Below, piece after piece: positions 27,214 to 36,755 of a stretch of 64,000 bases of DNA. The notes under the pieces are model-generated. The model did no database searches and was not told the DNA's origin. It saw nothing but the letters and a program-made list of their open reading frames with translations. The stretch's first letter is position 1, and each line of letters begins with the position of its first letter. A program made the position numbers and the translations under genes. This DNA comes from an uncultured Erythrobacter sp. (GTDB lineage Bacteria > Pseudomonadota > Alphaproteobacteria > Sphingomonadales > Sphingomonadaceae), in contig CANKYZ010000001.1 in NCBI GenBank assembly GCA_947488325.1, positions 558,001 to 622,000 of the forward strand. Reading direction: 5' to 3'.

Positions 27214-27953
27214 GCCACTTCCTTCAGCACGAGCTCGGCATATTCAGCGCGGCAGATGAGCAAGTCCGGCAGATACGGGTCTGCGCGATTGTAGCGGATC
27301 GGAGAGCCATCGATGCGCGAACAATGCAGACCATGCGCCTGCGCCACAGCGACCGGGGCGCAGCTATCCCATTCATATTGCCCGCCTGAATGGAGGTAGA
27401 TTTCCGCCTCTCCCCGCACGACTGCCATCGCCTTTGCGCCGGCGCTTCCCATGCGGATAAGCTCTCCGCCTATGGCGTCGCAGACTGCCACAGCTTCCTT
27501 TGCAGGGCGGGATCGGCTGATCAGGAAACGCGGGGTAGATGCGGTTTCTGGCAGAGCGTTCACCGAGTCCGTGCGAAGGACTATGCCGCCATCGAGTCCA
27601 GGCAAAGCGACCGCCCCGACGCATGCGGCGCCATCAATCGCCAGGCCGACATGCACGGCCCAATCGCTGCGCTGTTCGCCATATTCGCGTGTTCCGTCGA
27701 CGGGATCGACGATCCATACACGGCTGAAGTTACAACGCGAAGAATCGTCCTTTTCTTCCTCGGAAAGCAATCCATCGTCAGGTCTTACTACGCGCAAGGC
27801 CCGGCACAGGAATTCATTTGCGGTGGCATCGCCTGCAGCACCCAAAGCCTTGCCCTCAAATATTTCTGAATCGCGCACTTCGATCAGAATGCGACCAGCA
27901 GCAGCGGCAAGGTGTGCGGCCAACTCGGCGTCGGGCATCGGGTCTGTGCTCAT
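27201..27953 (-). CDS. cysQ: 3'(2'),5'-bisphosphate nucleotidase
   Basis: 250 residues, inositol-monophosphatase fold. [49 protein letters not shown] (metal-binding DPVDGT) and [19 protein letters not shown] (third metal Asp) match CysQ rather than histidinol or inositol phosphatases. Hydrolyses PAP, the by-product of sulfate assimilation, to AMP. ATG overlaps the cysNC stop by 4 nt (ATGA), so this is the last gene of cysD-cysNC-cysQ. The stop lies inside a tandem pentanucleotide repeat. Confidence 0.95.
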   Translation of the reverse strand: MSTDPMPDAELAAHLAAAAGRILIEVRDSEIFEGKALGAAGDATANEFLCRALRVVRPDDGLLSEEEKDDSSRCNFSRVWIVDPVDGTREYGEQRSDWAVHVGLAIDGAACVGAVALPGLDGGIVLRTDSVNALPETASTPRFLISRSRPAKEAVAVCDAIGGELIRMGSAGAKAMAVVRGEAEIYLHSGGQYEWDSCAPVAVAQAHGLHCSRIDGSPIRYNRADPYLPDLLICRAEYAELVLKEVAKLS

Positions 27954-29866
27954 TTGAGCGGCAATATCTGAGAGATGATGTATTCTGCAGCCTCTACCGG
28001 GGTCATATCCACCGTATTGACGCGAATTTCTGGCGTCTCTGGCGCTTCATATGGACTGTCGATCCCAGTGAAGTTCTTCAGCTCTCCATCGCGAGCCTTT
28101 TTATACAGGCCTTTCACATCGCGCGCTTCGGCAACTTCCAGCGGCGTATCAACGAACACTTCGATAAACTCACCATCGGGCAACATTTCACGGACCATTT
28201 GCCGCTCTGCCCGAAACGGGCTGATGAAAGCGGTGAGCACAATCAGTCCTGCATCCGCCATCAGTTTGGAAACTTCACCGATGCGGCGAATATTCTCAAT
28301 CCGGTCGGTTTCGGTAAAGCCCAAATCCTTATTCAGCCCGTGGCGCACATTGTCACCATCAAGCAGGAATGTGTGGCGATTCATCAGCGCGAGTTGTTTT
28401 TCGACTTCATTGGCGATGGTCGATTTGCCTGAACCAGAAAGACCGGTGAACCACAACACGCGTGGCCGCTGGTTCTTGAGGCTAGAATGATCATCGCGGG
28501 TGATCGTAGTCGGCTGCCAATGGACATTCTGCGCGCGGCGCAAGCTAAAGTCGATCATCCCCGCAGCAACTGTCGCATTGGAAAACTTGTCGATCAGGAT
28601 GAACCCGCCTAGCTCGCGGTTCTTTTCATAAGATTCGAATGTGATCGGGCGATCGGTGGAAAATTCTGCGACCCCGATGGAGTTTAATTCCAGCGTCTTC
28701 GCCGCAAGGTGATCGAGGCTGTTTACGTCGATTTCGTATTTCGGCGGTTGCACCGTCGCGGTGACCATTTGACTGCCTAGTTTCAGCCAATAACCCCGCC
28801 CCGGCTTCATCGCCGTCTCATCCATCCACACGATGGTGGAGCAAAACTGGTCTGATGCCTCAGGCGGATCGCCAGCGGCGGCGATGACGTCGCCCCTGCT
28901 GCAGTCCACTTCATCGGCCAACGTTATCGTCACCGACTGGCCAGCAACCGCTTCGTCCATATCCCCGTCAAAGGTGGAGATCGTCTTGACTGTGCTGGTT
29001 TTTCCCGCCGGGACGATCCGAACCATATCACCGGGTTTGACAGTTCCACCAGCGATCAGGCCGGCAAAGCCGCGAAAGTCGAGGTTGGGGCGGTTCACCC
29101 ATTGCACCGGCATGCGGAAAGAACGCTCTTGCGCGGCGGTGTTGGCGAGCTTGACTGTTTCTAGGTGCTCAATCAGCGCGTGGCCATGATACCACGGCGT
29201 GTTAGAGCAAGGCGCTGCCGTAATATTGTCGCCCTTGAATCCCGAGATAGGAATCGCGGTGAAGTCTTCGATTCCGGCTTCCTTGGCAAATTCGCCATAG
29301 TCGCGGACGATTTCGTCAAACTTCCTTTGATCGTAATCGACAAGGTCCATCTTGTTTACCGCCAGAACCAGATGCTTGATGCCAAGCAGGTGCACCAGAT
29401 AACTGTGTCGCCGTGTTTGTTTCAGTACGCCTTTTCGCGCATCGACAAGGATCACGGCTAGGTCAGCGGTTGACGCACCCGTCACCATATTGCGCGTATA
29501 TTGCTCATGACCTGGCGTATCGGCCACGATGAATTTGCGCTTTTCTGTCGTGAAAAAGCGATAGGCGACATCAATCGTGATGCCCTGTTCTCGTTCAGCG
29601 GCAAGGCCATCCACGAGCAGAGCAAAATCGATCTCTTCGCCTTGTGTGCCATGCTTTGCGCTGTCGGATTGAAGGGCTGCGAGTTGATCTTCGAAGATCA
29701 TCTTCGAATCGTACAGCAACCGACCAATCAGGGTCGATTTGCCATCATCCACGCTGCCGCAGGTGATGAAGCGCAGCAGGCTTTTATGCTGGTGCTGGTC
29801 CAGATAGGCGTCGATATCCTCGGCAATTAGACTGTCCATTTGGAAGCTGGAATCTTGAACGCTCAT
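27950..29866 (-). CDS. cysNC: Bifunctional sulfate adenylyltransferase subunit 1 / adenylylsulfate kinase
   Basis: 638 residues from ATG 29866, whose A overlaps the cysD TGA; a longer open frame upstream is antisense-like filler inside cysD. The N-terminal GTPase (CysN) has [36 protein letters not shown] and NKMDLVDY. The C-terminal ~190 residues are an APS kinase (CysC): [38 protein letters not shown] and [28 protein letters not shown]. With CysD it makes APS from ATP and sulfate driven by GTP hydrolysis, then PAPS. The fused form is common in alphaproteobacteria. Confidence 0.97.
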   Translation of the reverse strand: MSVQDSSFQMDSLIAEDIDAYLDQHQHKSLLRFITCGSVDDGKSTLIGRLLYDSKMIFEDQLAALQSDSAKHGTQGEEIDFALLVDGLAAEREQGITIDVAYRFFTTEKRKFIVADTPGHEQYTRNMVTGASTADLAVILVDARKGVLKQTRRHSYLVHLLGIKHLVLAVNKMDLVDYDQRKFDEIVRDYGEFAKEAGIEDFTAIPISGFKGDNITAAPCSNTPWYHGHALIEHLETVKLANTAAQERSFRMPVQWVNRPNLDFRGFAGLIAGGTVKPGDMVRIVPAGKTSTVKTISTFDGDMDEAVAGQSVTITLADEVDCSRGDVIAAAGDPPEASDQFCSTIVWMDETAMKPGRGYWLKLGSQMVTATVQPPKYEIDVNSLDHLAAKTLELNSIGVAEFSTDRPITFESYEKNRELGGFILIDKFSNATVAAGMIDFSLRRAQNVHWQPTTITRDDHSSLKNQRPRVLWFTGLSGSGKSTIANEVEKQLALMNRHTFLLDGDNVRHGLNKDLGFTETDRIENIRRIGEVSKLMADAGLIVLTAFISPFRAERQMVREMLPDGEFIEVFVDTPLEVAEARDVKGLYKKARDGELKNFTGIDSPYEAPETPEIRVNTVDMTPVEAAEYIISQILPLK

Positions 29867-30768
29867 CAGAAATAGCCCTCCTGCTTCTTGTCTTCCATCG
29901 AAGCAGATTGCCCTTTGTCGATCGCCCGACCCTCTCGCTCTGATCCGGTGGCGAGTAGCATTTCCTGAATGATCAGGCTCATATCGGTTGCGTCGCTCTC
30001 CGTCGCACCAGTCAGCGGATAGCAACCCAACGTACGGAAGCGGACTGAGCGTTCGACCGTCTCTTCGCCCTCCTCTAGTCGAAAGCGGTCATCATCGACC
30101 ACAAGCAACATGCCGTCGCGTTCTACAGTCGGGCGTTTTTGCGAAAGGTAGAGCGGGACGATATCGATCTTCTCAAGCGCAATGTACTGCCAAATATCCA
30201 GCTCAGTCCAGTTGGAGATCGGGAACACGCGGATACTTTCCGCCTTGTTTTTCTTGGCGTTATAGAGGTTCCACAGCTCGGGTCGCTGGTTCTTGGGGTC
30301 CCAGCGATGCGATGCTGTGCGGAAACTGAAAACACGCTCTTTGGCGCGTGCTTTTTCCTCATCGCGCCGACCGCCACCAAATGCAGCGTCAAAGCCATGT
30401 TCGGTCAGCGCGCGTTTGAGCGGATCGGTGAGCTGCGCCTGCGAATAGAGCGCGCTGCCCGTGTCGAACGGGTTGATCCCTTGTTCTTCTGCATCTTCGT
30501 TCTGTGCAACGATCAGTTCCAGACCGTATTCCTTCACCGTCTTGTCACGATGTTCGAGCAGCGCCTGAAAATCCCATCCGCTTGCGACATGCAACATCGG
30601 GAAGGGCGGCGGTGAGGGGTAGAATGCCTTGCGCGCAAGGTGCAGCATGACTGAACTGTCCTTGCCCACCGAATAGAGCATGACCGGATTCTCGGCCTCA
30701 GCCACGACTTCGCGGAAGATATGGATGCTTTCGGCTTCGAGCCGTTCGAGATGGGTCAGATTTCGCAT
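29866..30768 (-). CDS. cysD: Sulfate adenylyltransferase subunit 2
   Basis: 300 residues. PAPS-reductase-like ATP pyrophosphatase fold with [22 protein letters not shown] (P-loop SxGKDS), [22 protein letters not shown] and [17 protein letters not shown], and the C-terminal QKRP and EGYF ends of CysD. Catalytic subunit that adenylates sulfate in complex with CysN. First gene of the operon; its stop overlaps the cysNC start by one base. Confidence 0.98.
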   Translation of the reverse strand: MRNLTHLERLEAESIHIFREVVAEAENPVMLYSVGKDSSVMLHLARKAFYPSPPPFPMLHVASGWDFQALLEHRDKTVKEYGLELIVAQNEDAEEQGINPFDTGSALYSQAQLTDPLKRALTEHGFDAAFGGGRRDEEKARAKERVFSFRTASHRWDPKNQRPELWNLYNAKKNKAESIRVFPISNWTELDIWQYIALEKIDIVPLYLSQKRPTVERDGMLLVVDDDRFRLEEGEETVERSVRFRTLGCYPLTGATESDATDMSLIIQEMLLATGSEREGRAIDKGQSASMEDKKQEGYF

Positions 30769-30876
30769 GGCTGTGCAGCTAGTGCGGGAGCATCACGAAA
30801 AACACAAAGTTTTGTTTGGGGTAGGGCAAGTTTGATCGGCGGTGCATATCGCCCAGCGATGCAAAGAAGGAAAGCG

Positions 30877-30950
30877 TGGAGCGGGTAAGGGGAATCGAAC
30901 CCCTCTAGCCAGCTTGGAAGGCTGGAGCATTACCACTATGCTATACCCGC
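30877..30950 (-). tRNA. tRNA-Gly (anticodon UCC)
   Basis: Minus-strand cloverleaf of 74 nt: acceptor GCGGGTA/TACCCGC, D arm GCAT-AGTGGTA-ATGC, anticodon arm CCAGC-CTTCCAA-GCTGG with anticodon TCC at 30916-30918, T arm AGGGG-TTCGATT-CCCCT, discriminator T and an encoded CCA. Reads GGA (and GGG by wobble). It sits alone between cysD and the DUF475 gene. Confidence 0.98.
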
Positions 30951-31049
30951 CCGCTCAGTGTGCGAGCCATTGCCACCGTTGGGAGCATAACTCAAGTATC
31001 CTTGTGGTCGTATTTTGCTGATTGACCACGGTCGGTATGTTCCCAAGAA

Positions 31050-32162
31050 TTACTGCGTGTGCAGATCTTTCACCACATTGCCTGTCGGCATGATCGCTTC
31101 GGCATCGCCATCCTCTGCATATTCTTCAGGATAGCGTTTTTGATGGTTGATCGAATGCCATAGTGAGATTCCTATAATCATAGCGCCCAGCAGGCCGGTA
31201 ACGATTTCTGGCACATGAAATCTGATGGAAAACAGCATGATACAGGCAAGCGCAATGATCGCGTAAAATGCGCCAGGCTCCAAGAAACGGAATTGGGTGA
31301 GAGTTCCTCCCTTAACCAGTGCAATCGTCATCGAACGAACGAACATCGCTCCGATGCCGAGCCCCAGAGCAATCAGCAAAATGTCGTTGGTGATCGCAAA
31401 CGCGCCGATCACTCCGTCAAAACTAAAGGATGCATCGAGAAATTCGAGATAAATGAACCCGCCTACGCCTGATCGCGCGACCTGCCCGGTCGCCTCATCA
31501 ACATCGCCATCAAGCAATTTGCCGATCAATTCGACCACAAAGAACGTGGCGAGTCCGGAAAAGCCTGCGATCAGAAAGGTTGTGCGGTCTGCGCCGGAAA
31601 CAAGTAGGCACAGCCCGCCCAACGCAATAGCGGTGAAGAGGTAGGGTGCGAACGGGATCTTCGCCAAAAAGGTCAGCGGTTTCTCGATTGGCGCCAACCA
31701 AAAATGTTCGCGATCATCATCAAAGAAGAACGTTAGGCCAACCAGCAACAGAAACACTCCGCCAAAACCCGAGATGCCAATATGCGCATTGGTGACGGTC
31801 GTTTCGTATAGCTCGCGGTCTGTGATCGCGATGCTGACTGCTTCCCATGGGCTAACCCATGCGGCGAAGGCGACGATCAGGACGGGGAAGACGATCCGCA
31901 TTCCGAATACCGCGATCAAGATACCCCATGTCAGAAAGCGGCGCTGCCAGACCGGGTCCATGCCCTTGAGCACAGAAGCGTTGACGACGGCGTTGTCGAG
32001 GCTGAGCGAGGTCTCCATCACACCAAGGACGGCCGCGAGGAAAATCATCGAAAGCGCCCCCTGCCACAGCCCTCCGCCAGAATAGCCAAGCCAACCGGCA
32101 AGGATCAGCGCTGCTGCTGTGAAGAGCAGGCTGAACGCAAAATTGTCCCAGAGATATTTCAA
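31050..32162 (-). CDS. DUF475 integral membrane protein (TerC-like)
   Basis: 370 residues from TTG 32162, supported by AAGGA 8 nt upstream. About nine hydrophobic segments. Key sequence is VLGVMETSLSLDNAVVNASVLKGMDPVWQRRFLTWG, where the acidic residue and SLDNA match the TerC/DUF475 core, repeated in the second half as YLEFLDASFSFDGVIGAFAITNDI. TerC relatives have been linked to tellurite resistance and to metal (Mn2+) export or metalation of exported proteins; DUF475 itself is uncharacterised. Monocistronic by appearance. Confidence 0.9.
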   Translation of the reverse strand: MKYLWDNFAFSLLFTAAALILAGWLGYSGGGLWQGALSMIFLAAVLGVMETSLSLDNAVVNASVLKGMDPVWQRRFLTWGILIAVFGMRIVFPVLIVAFAAWVSPWEAVSIAITDRELYETTVTNAHIGISGFGGVFLLLVGLTFFFDDDREHFWLAPIEKPLTFLAKIPFAPYLFTAIALGGLCLLVSGADRTTFLIAGFSGLATFFVVELIGKLLDGDVDEATGQVARSGVGGFIYLEFLDASFSFDGVIGAFAITNDILLIALGLGIGAMFVRSMTIALVKGGTLTQFRFLEPGAFYAIIALACIMLFSIRFHVPEIVTGLLGAMIIGISLWHSINHQKRYPEEYAEDGDAEAIMPTGNVVKDLHTQ

Positions 32163-32205
32163 GCCAAGTTTCCTTGCGGTGTGAGGTCGATCAATCGAAT
32201 TTCAG

Positions 32206-33060
32206 TCAACCGACTGCCATATTGTCGATCAGCCGCGTGCCGCCTATTCGCGCCGCCACAACTAGCCGAGCTGAAGGGCCGTCCAAGGTGGTGATGGGAG
32301 CGAGTGAAGCACTATCGACAAGGGAGGCATAGTCGATGCTGGAAAATCCCGCTTTGAGCAATCCATCCTCAAATGCGGCGAGAACTGACCCCGCACTCTG
32401 ACCATTTTCGATCTGTCCGATAGCGTGCTTCATGGCGCGGGGCAGGGTGGCCGCTGCGGCGCGATCTCGCTCAGACAGATATCGATTGCGGCTCGACATG
32501 GCGAGGCCATCCGCCTCTCTCACGGTTGGCACGCCGATAATCGAATGGACATGCGGCTGTACCAGATCGAGGTCGCGCGCCATTGCCCGGATCACGGCGA
32601 GCTGTTGGAAATCTTTTTCGCCGAAAAGTGCCGAATCTGGCAGGACCTGATTGAACAATTTACAGACCACAGTCGCCACACCATCGAAATGGCCGGGCCG
32701 GGATGCACCGCATAGCCATTCGCTCACGCCGGAAACTGAGATGTTGGTAACGAAGCCTTGCGGGTACATAACCGCTGCATCGGGTGCCCAAAGCAATGCG
32801 CAACCTTCCGCTTCCAGCATTTCTGCGTCTTCTAAGAGCTGGCGCGGATAGGCGTCCAAATCCTCATTCGGGCCGAATTGGGTTGGATTGACGAAGATCG
32901 ATGCAACCACATGATCGCAGACCTCTCTTGCCCGCCGAACCAGTGTCAGATGGCCTTCATGCAGCGCGCCCATTGTCGGGACCAGGCCGATTGTGGACCC
33001 ATCGGCGCGTAGCTTTGCAACTTGCTTTCTCAACACATCGAGCGTCTGTGCGGTTTGCAC
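32206..33060 (-). CDS. panC: Pantoate--beta-alanine ligase
   Basis: 284 residues from GTG 33060, supported by GGGGGA six nt upstream. Nucleotidyltransferase fold: VPTMGALHEGHLTLVRRA (HxGH motif), SIFVNPTQFGPNEDLDAYPR, LFGEKDFQQLAVIRAMARDLD and MSSRNRYLS (KMSKS-like). Condenses pantoate with beta-alanine using ATP in coenzyme A synthesis. Divergent from mipZ across 117 nt that should contain both promoters. Confidence 0.97.
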   Translation of the reverse strand: MQTAQTLDVLRKQVAKLRADGSTIGLVPTMGALHEGHLTLVRRAREVCDHVVASIFVNPTQFGPNEDLDAYPRQLLEDAEMLEAEGCALLWAPDAAVMYPQGFVTNISVSGVSEWLCGASRPGHFDGVATVVCKLFNQVLPDSALFGEKDFQQLAVIRAMARDLDLVQPHVHSIIGVPTVREADGLAMSSRNRYLSERDRAAAATLPRAMKHAIGQIENGQSAGSVLAAFEDGLLKAGFSSIDYASLVDSASLAPITTLDGPSARLVVAARIGGTRLIDNMAVG

Positions 33061-33177
33061 GGGCTTTCCCCCTCAGATACAATTGCCGTCCCGATAGCCG
33101 TTTGGCCACTGCGCTTAAAGTCATTCTGCAAACCAGACCTCTTTGCCAATCCTTCGCAACTGGATAGATTAGCCCTG

Positions 33178-34038
33178 ATGAACCGTAAATCTGTGCCTAA
33201 AACCGTGCCTAAGACTGGTCCTAAGAATGGGTCAAAAACTGGACACCGTGTTGTTTTCGCCAATGAAAAAGGCGGGACGGGCAAGTCGACGACAGCGGTG
33301 CATGTCGCTGTTGCGCTGTCATATATGGACGCGCGGGTGACTGTGCTGGACCTTGATCCGCGTCAGCGTACCACGCACCGCTATATGGAAAACCGTTATC
33401 GCACGATGCAGCGCCGTGATCGGGAATTGCCGACGCCGGCCTGCGAAGTGTTTAAGGGACGCAGCGAACAGGCTTTGTTGATTGCGATTGCTCGGCTGGA
33501 GAAGGATTGCGACTTTCTCGTAATCGATAATCCAGGACGCGATGATCCGCTGGCCCGATGCGCGGTGGAACAGGCGGATACGCTGGTGACGCCGATGAAT
33601 GATAGCTTCGTTGATTTCGACCTGATCGGCCAGGTTGATCCTGAGACTTTCAAGGTTCAAAAACTCTCATTCTTTGCCGAGTTGATCTGGGAAGCGCGGA
33701 TGAAGCGCAGCCGCGCAACCATTGAGAGTGCTCGTCCTGAAATGGACTGGATCGTCGTACGAAACCGCACCGGATATACCGAGGCGCGCAATATGGCGCG
33801 TATAGAACAGGCTCTTTCTGAAATGGCTAAGCGTGTGGGATTCCGAGTTGCTCACGGCCTTTCTGAACGTGTGATCTATCGCGAGCTGTTTCCATCAGGC
33901 CTAACCCTGCTCGACAAGGGGCAATTGGGCGATCTGGGCACCAGTCATCTGGTTGCCCGGCAGGAATTAAGAAGCTTGCTAAAGGCACTGAACTTGCCCG
34001 AATTCACTAAGACACAACCGCCGCTGGAGCTCGCCTGA
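33178..34038 (+). CDS. mipZ: MipZ-like ParA-family division-site ATPase
   Basis: 286 residues from ATG 33178; an in-frame extension to 33022 overlaps panC and is unlikely. A basic N-terminal leader of short repeats (VPKTVPKTGPKNG) precedes the deviant Walker A NEKGGTGKSTTAVHVA. The DLDPRQRTTHRYMENR segment is specific to MipZ. Walker B lies in DFLVIDNPGRDD, where G is seen at the place of the ParA-type motif. In Caulobacter MipZ binds ParB near the origins and inhibits FtsZ, positioning the division plane. The leader is longer than in Caulobacter MipZ. A J-domain gene starts 3 nt after its stop. Confidence 0.9.
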   Translation: MNRKSVPKTVPKTGPKNGSKTGHRVVFANEKGGTGKSTTAVHVAVALSYMDARVTVLDLDPRQRTTHRYMENRYRTMQRRDRELPTPACEVFKGRSEQALLIAIARLEKDCDFLVIDNPGRDDPLARCAVEQADTLVTPMNDSFVDFDLIGQVDPETFKVQKLSFFAELIWEARMKRSRATIESARPEMDWIVVRNRTGYTEARNMARIEQALSEMAKRVGFRVAHGLSERVIYRELFPSGLTLLDKGQLGDLGTSHLVARQELRSLLKALNLPEFTKTQPPLELA

Positions 34039-34041
34039 CTT

Positions 34042-34362
34042 ATGCTGAAATTCGCAATTATTCTGGGTGTGATCTGCCTGATCTTTCGCTGGGCCTTTGG
34101 CAAATGGCCGTGGGAGGCGCTCCGAACGAAACCCACCCGTGCCCAAGCTCTATTCAGGGCACGAAAATTGCTGAGTGTGGAAGATGGCTCAAGCCGCGAG
34201 CAAATCCTTGCTGCGCATAAGCGTGTGATTACCATGGTCCATCCAGACAAAGGCGGCTCTAACGCGCAGGTCCATGAGGCGAATGATGCGCGCGATCTGT
34301 TGCTTGATGAACTGCCGAATCGAGGCGTAGACCTGCCTTCTGATGATGGATCGCTGGATTGA
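34042..34362 (+). CDS. Membrane-anchored J-domain protein
   Basis: 106 residues. A single N-terminal membrane helix (MLKFAIILGVICLIFRWAFG) precedes a short linker and a J-domain whose helix II-III loop is HPDKGGSNAQVHEANDARDLLL, with the HPD tripeptide needed to stimulate DnaK. It resembles the DnaJ-like TIM14/DjlA-style proteins found next to mipZ in sphingomonads. Expected to recruit DnaK at the inner membrane. The 3-nt spacing after mipZ implies cotranscription and possibly a shared role in cell division or envelope assembly. Confidence 0.88.
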   Translation: MLKFAIILGVICLIFRWAFGKWPWEALRTKPTRAQALFRARKLLSVEDGSSREQILAAHKRVITMVHPDKGGSNAQVHEANDARDLLLDELPNRGVDLPSDDGSLD

Positions 34363-34419
34363 GGCAATTGCACCAAACAGCGCGTATGAATTTAGAAATT
34401 TGACTAGGAATTCCGGAAT

Positions 34420-35862
34420 ATGACTCACCAATTCGACCCCACTGTTCTGCGTGAATACGATATTCGCGGGATTATCGGAGAGACGTTGGGTGCGGATGAT
34501 GCGCGGGCGATTGGCCGCAGTTTCGGCACATTGTTGAGCCGTGCGATGGGGCAGGACGCGGGAACACCGACTGTCGCCGTGGGTTATGATGGCCGCGTCA
34601 GTTCACCAATGCTGGAACATGCTTTGGTTGAAGGGCTTACGGCGAGCGGGTGTGACGTGGTCCGTATCGGGATGAGCGCCACCCCAATGCTGTATTATGC
34701 AGAAGCTTCAAGTGAAGATGTGCACGGCGGCATACAGATAACTGGCAGCCACAATCCCCCCAATTACAACGGCTTCAAAATGGTATTTCAGGGGCGACCG
34801 TTCTTCGGCGCGGATATCCAGGAGCTCGGGAAATTGGCAGCAAGTGGTGATTGGATTAGCGGCATTGGCGGCGTTATGTCGCGCGACATCCTTAGCGAGT
34901 ATATCGAGCGCATGCTCGAATGCCTGATCGAAATCCCCGCTGAATCCCTCGCGGGCCTCAAGGTCGGTTGGGATGCCGGTAACGGGGCTGCGGGCCCCGC
35001 TCTTGAGGCGCTCGCGGCGCGCCTGCCGGGTGAGCATCATCTGTTGTTTACTGAAGTCGACGGACATTTTCCAAACCACCATCCTGATCCAACTGTTGAA
35101 GCCAATCTGGCGGACTTGCGGACACTCGTCGCTGAGAAGAACCTCGATTTTGGAGTGGCTTTTGATGGGGACGGCGATCGGATTGGAGCGATCGATGGTC
35201 AGGGCCGCGTGATCTGGGGCGATCAATTGCTAATGATCTATGCAGAAGATGTCCTCACCAATCAGACTGAAAACCACGCAGGCGCGACGATTATCGCCGA
35301 TGTGAAGGCCAGCCGCGCGCTGTTTGACCATGTCGCAGAACTGGGGGGAAAGCCGCTAATGTGGAAGACAGGGCATTCCCTGATTAAGTCCAAAATGAAG
35401 GAAACTGGCTCTCCGCTAGCTGGTGAAATGAGCGGCCATGTCTTCTTTGCCGACACTTATTACGGTTTTGACGATGCGCTGTACGCTGGTTTGCGTCTAA
35501 TCGCTGCTAGCGCGCGGCTTGGCAAATCTGTGACGGAGCTGCGCGGCGCGATCAAACCAATGCTTAACACGCCTGAAATGCGTTTTCAGGTTGATGAAGT
35601 GCGCAAATTCCCAGCCATCGCTGAAGTTACCGAACGACTGACCACCAATCCCGGTCCTGGGGTTGAAGAGGTCAATGCGACTGACGGTGTTCGTGTGAAT
35701 ACAAAAGACGGCTGGTGGTTGCTGCGTGCGTCCAACACGCAAGACGTGTTGGTAGCACGCGCCGAAAGCGAAACCGAGGCTGGGCTGGAACGCCTTATCG
35801 CGCAGATTGACGAACAATTGGAGCTGTCCGGTTTGGAACGCGGAGAGAGCGTTGGGCATTGA
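34420..35862 (+). CDS. Phosphomannomutase/phosphoglucomutase
   Basis: 480 residues from ATG 34420. Alpha-D-phosphohexomutase with the four expected blocks: EYDIRGIIGETL, catalytic TGSHNPPNYNGFKM (phosphoserine in SHNP), metal loop DGDGDRIGAID, sugar-binding GEMSGHVFF, and a C-terminal phosphate-binding domain ending VRVNTKDGWWLLRASNTQDVLVARAES. Interconverts mannose- or glucose-6-phosphate and 1-phosphate for polysaccharide and LPS sugar synthesis. Lies 57 nt after the J-domain gene on the same strand. Confidence 0.95.
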   Translation: MTHQFDPTVLREYDIRGIIGETLGADDARAIGRSFGTLLSRAMGQDAGTPTVAVGYDGRVSSPMLEHALVEGLTASGCDVVRIGMSATPMLYYAEASSEDVHGGIQITGSHNPPNYNGFKMVFQGRPFFGADIQELGKLAASGDWISGIGGVMSRDILSEYIERMLECLIEIPAESLAGLKVGWDAGNGAAGPALEALAARLPGEHHLLFTEVDGHFPNHHPDPTVEANLADLRTLVAEKNLDFGVAFDGDGDRIGAIDGQGRVIWGDQLLMIYAEDVLTNQTENHAGATIIADVKASRALFDHVAELGGKPLMWKTGHSLIKSKMKETGSPLAGEMSGHVFFADTYYGFDDALYAGLRLIAASARLGKSVTELRGAIKPMLNTPEMRFQVDEVRKFPAIAEVTERLTTNPGPGVEEVNATDGVRVNTKDGWWLLRASNTQDVLVARAESETEAGLERLIAQIDEQLELSGLERGESVGH

Positions 35863-35908
35863 GTATTTGATGCTACAAACCGGTAGCCATTGTAGAAGGA
35901 TCTCCATT

Positions 35909-36751
35909 ATGAAACCCACTTTCTTAGCTTCTATTAGTGGTCTCGCTCTGCTGGTCAGTTCCGCATTTTTTGCAACGCCAATTCACGCTCAGGAAATTGG
36001 GAGCGAAGAGCTAGCCGCCCAAGAGGCACGCCAATTGGGCAATATGTTCGGCGATATATTCGGCACCGCCGATCCGCTTTCGCCCGAAGAAGAAGAACGC
36101 GTACCTGCTGCAATGCTGGTCGTGTCCAAGCTTTTCCCTGAGGGAACCTATGCCCGGATGATGGAAGAAAGCATGGCCCCAATGATTGAAAGCATGACCG
36201 GCATGCTTGGCACAGTTTCGGCACTTTCGCTTGCCCAGTTGACCGGGCTTGATCCGCTCGATCTGTCAGGCCTCGACAGTGACCGGCTATCAAAGGCTGC
36301 TGAACTGCTCGATCCGGGAGCACAAGATCGCGATAGCGCCACGAACCAAATGATGCTGACTTTGATTGGTGAAATCATGGCCGATATTGAACCGGCCTAT
36401 CGTGCAGGTCTTGCGCGGGCCTATGCAGTGCGTTTCACAAATGACGAATTGATAGACCTGTCGGCTTACTTCGAAACCGAAGTGGGGAAGAAATATGCCG
36501 CTGAGAGCTTTCTGATCTTTGCCGATCCGCAAGTGATGTCTTCTATGAACGGCATGATGCCAGCGATAATGGAGCGGATGCCCGATATTGTGGCGGCCAC
36601 GACAGTAATCGAAGAATCCCAACCTGCCAGGCGAAAATTCTCTGACTTGACGGCAGGAGAGCAGGGGCGGCTGGCTGAATTGCTAGGCGTCAGCAAAGGT
36701 GAGCTGGCTGAAAGCGAACCCAATCAAATCGTGACCGAGGCAGCATACTGA
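35909..36751 (+). CDS. Exported DUF2059-family protein
   Basis: 280 residues from ATG 35909 (MKPTFLASISGLALLVSSAFFATPIHAQ), a clear signal peptide cleaved after HAQ. The rest is alpha-helical and Met/Glu-rich, with RAYAVRFTNDELIDLSAYFETEVGKKYAAES, the DUF2059 hallmark, near residues 185-215. Periplasmic, function unknown. The last 25 residues (LTAGEQGRLAELLGVSKGEL) form an extra helix. Starts 46 nt after the mutase gene; the helicase starts 4 nt after its stop, but a shared function is not evident. Confidence 0.8.
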   Translation: MKPTFLASISGLALLVSSAFFATPIHAQEIGSEELAAQEARQLGNMFGDIFGTADPLSPEEEERVPAAMLVVSKLFPEGTYARMMEESMAPMIESMTGMLGTVSALSLAQLTGLDPLDLSGLDSDRLSKAAELLDPGAQDRDSATNQMMLTLIGEIMADIEPAYRAGLARAYAVRFTNDELIDLSAYFETEVGKKYAAESFLIFADPQVMSSMNGMMPAIMERMPDIVAATTVIEESQPARRKFSDLTAGEQGRLAELLGVSKGELAESEPNQIVTEAAY

Positions 36752-36755
36752 CCGG

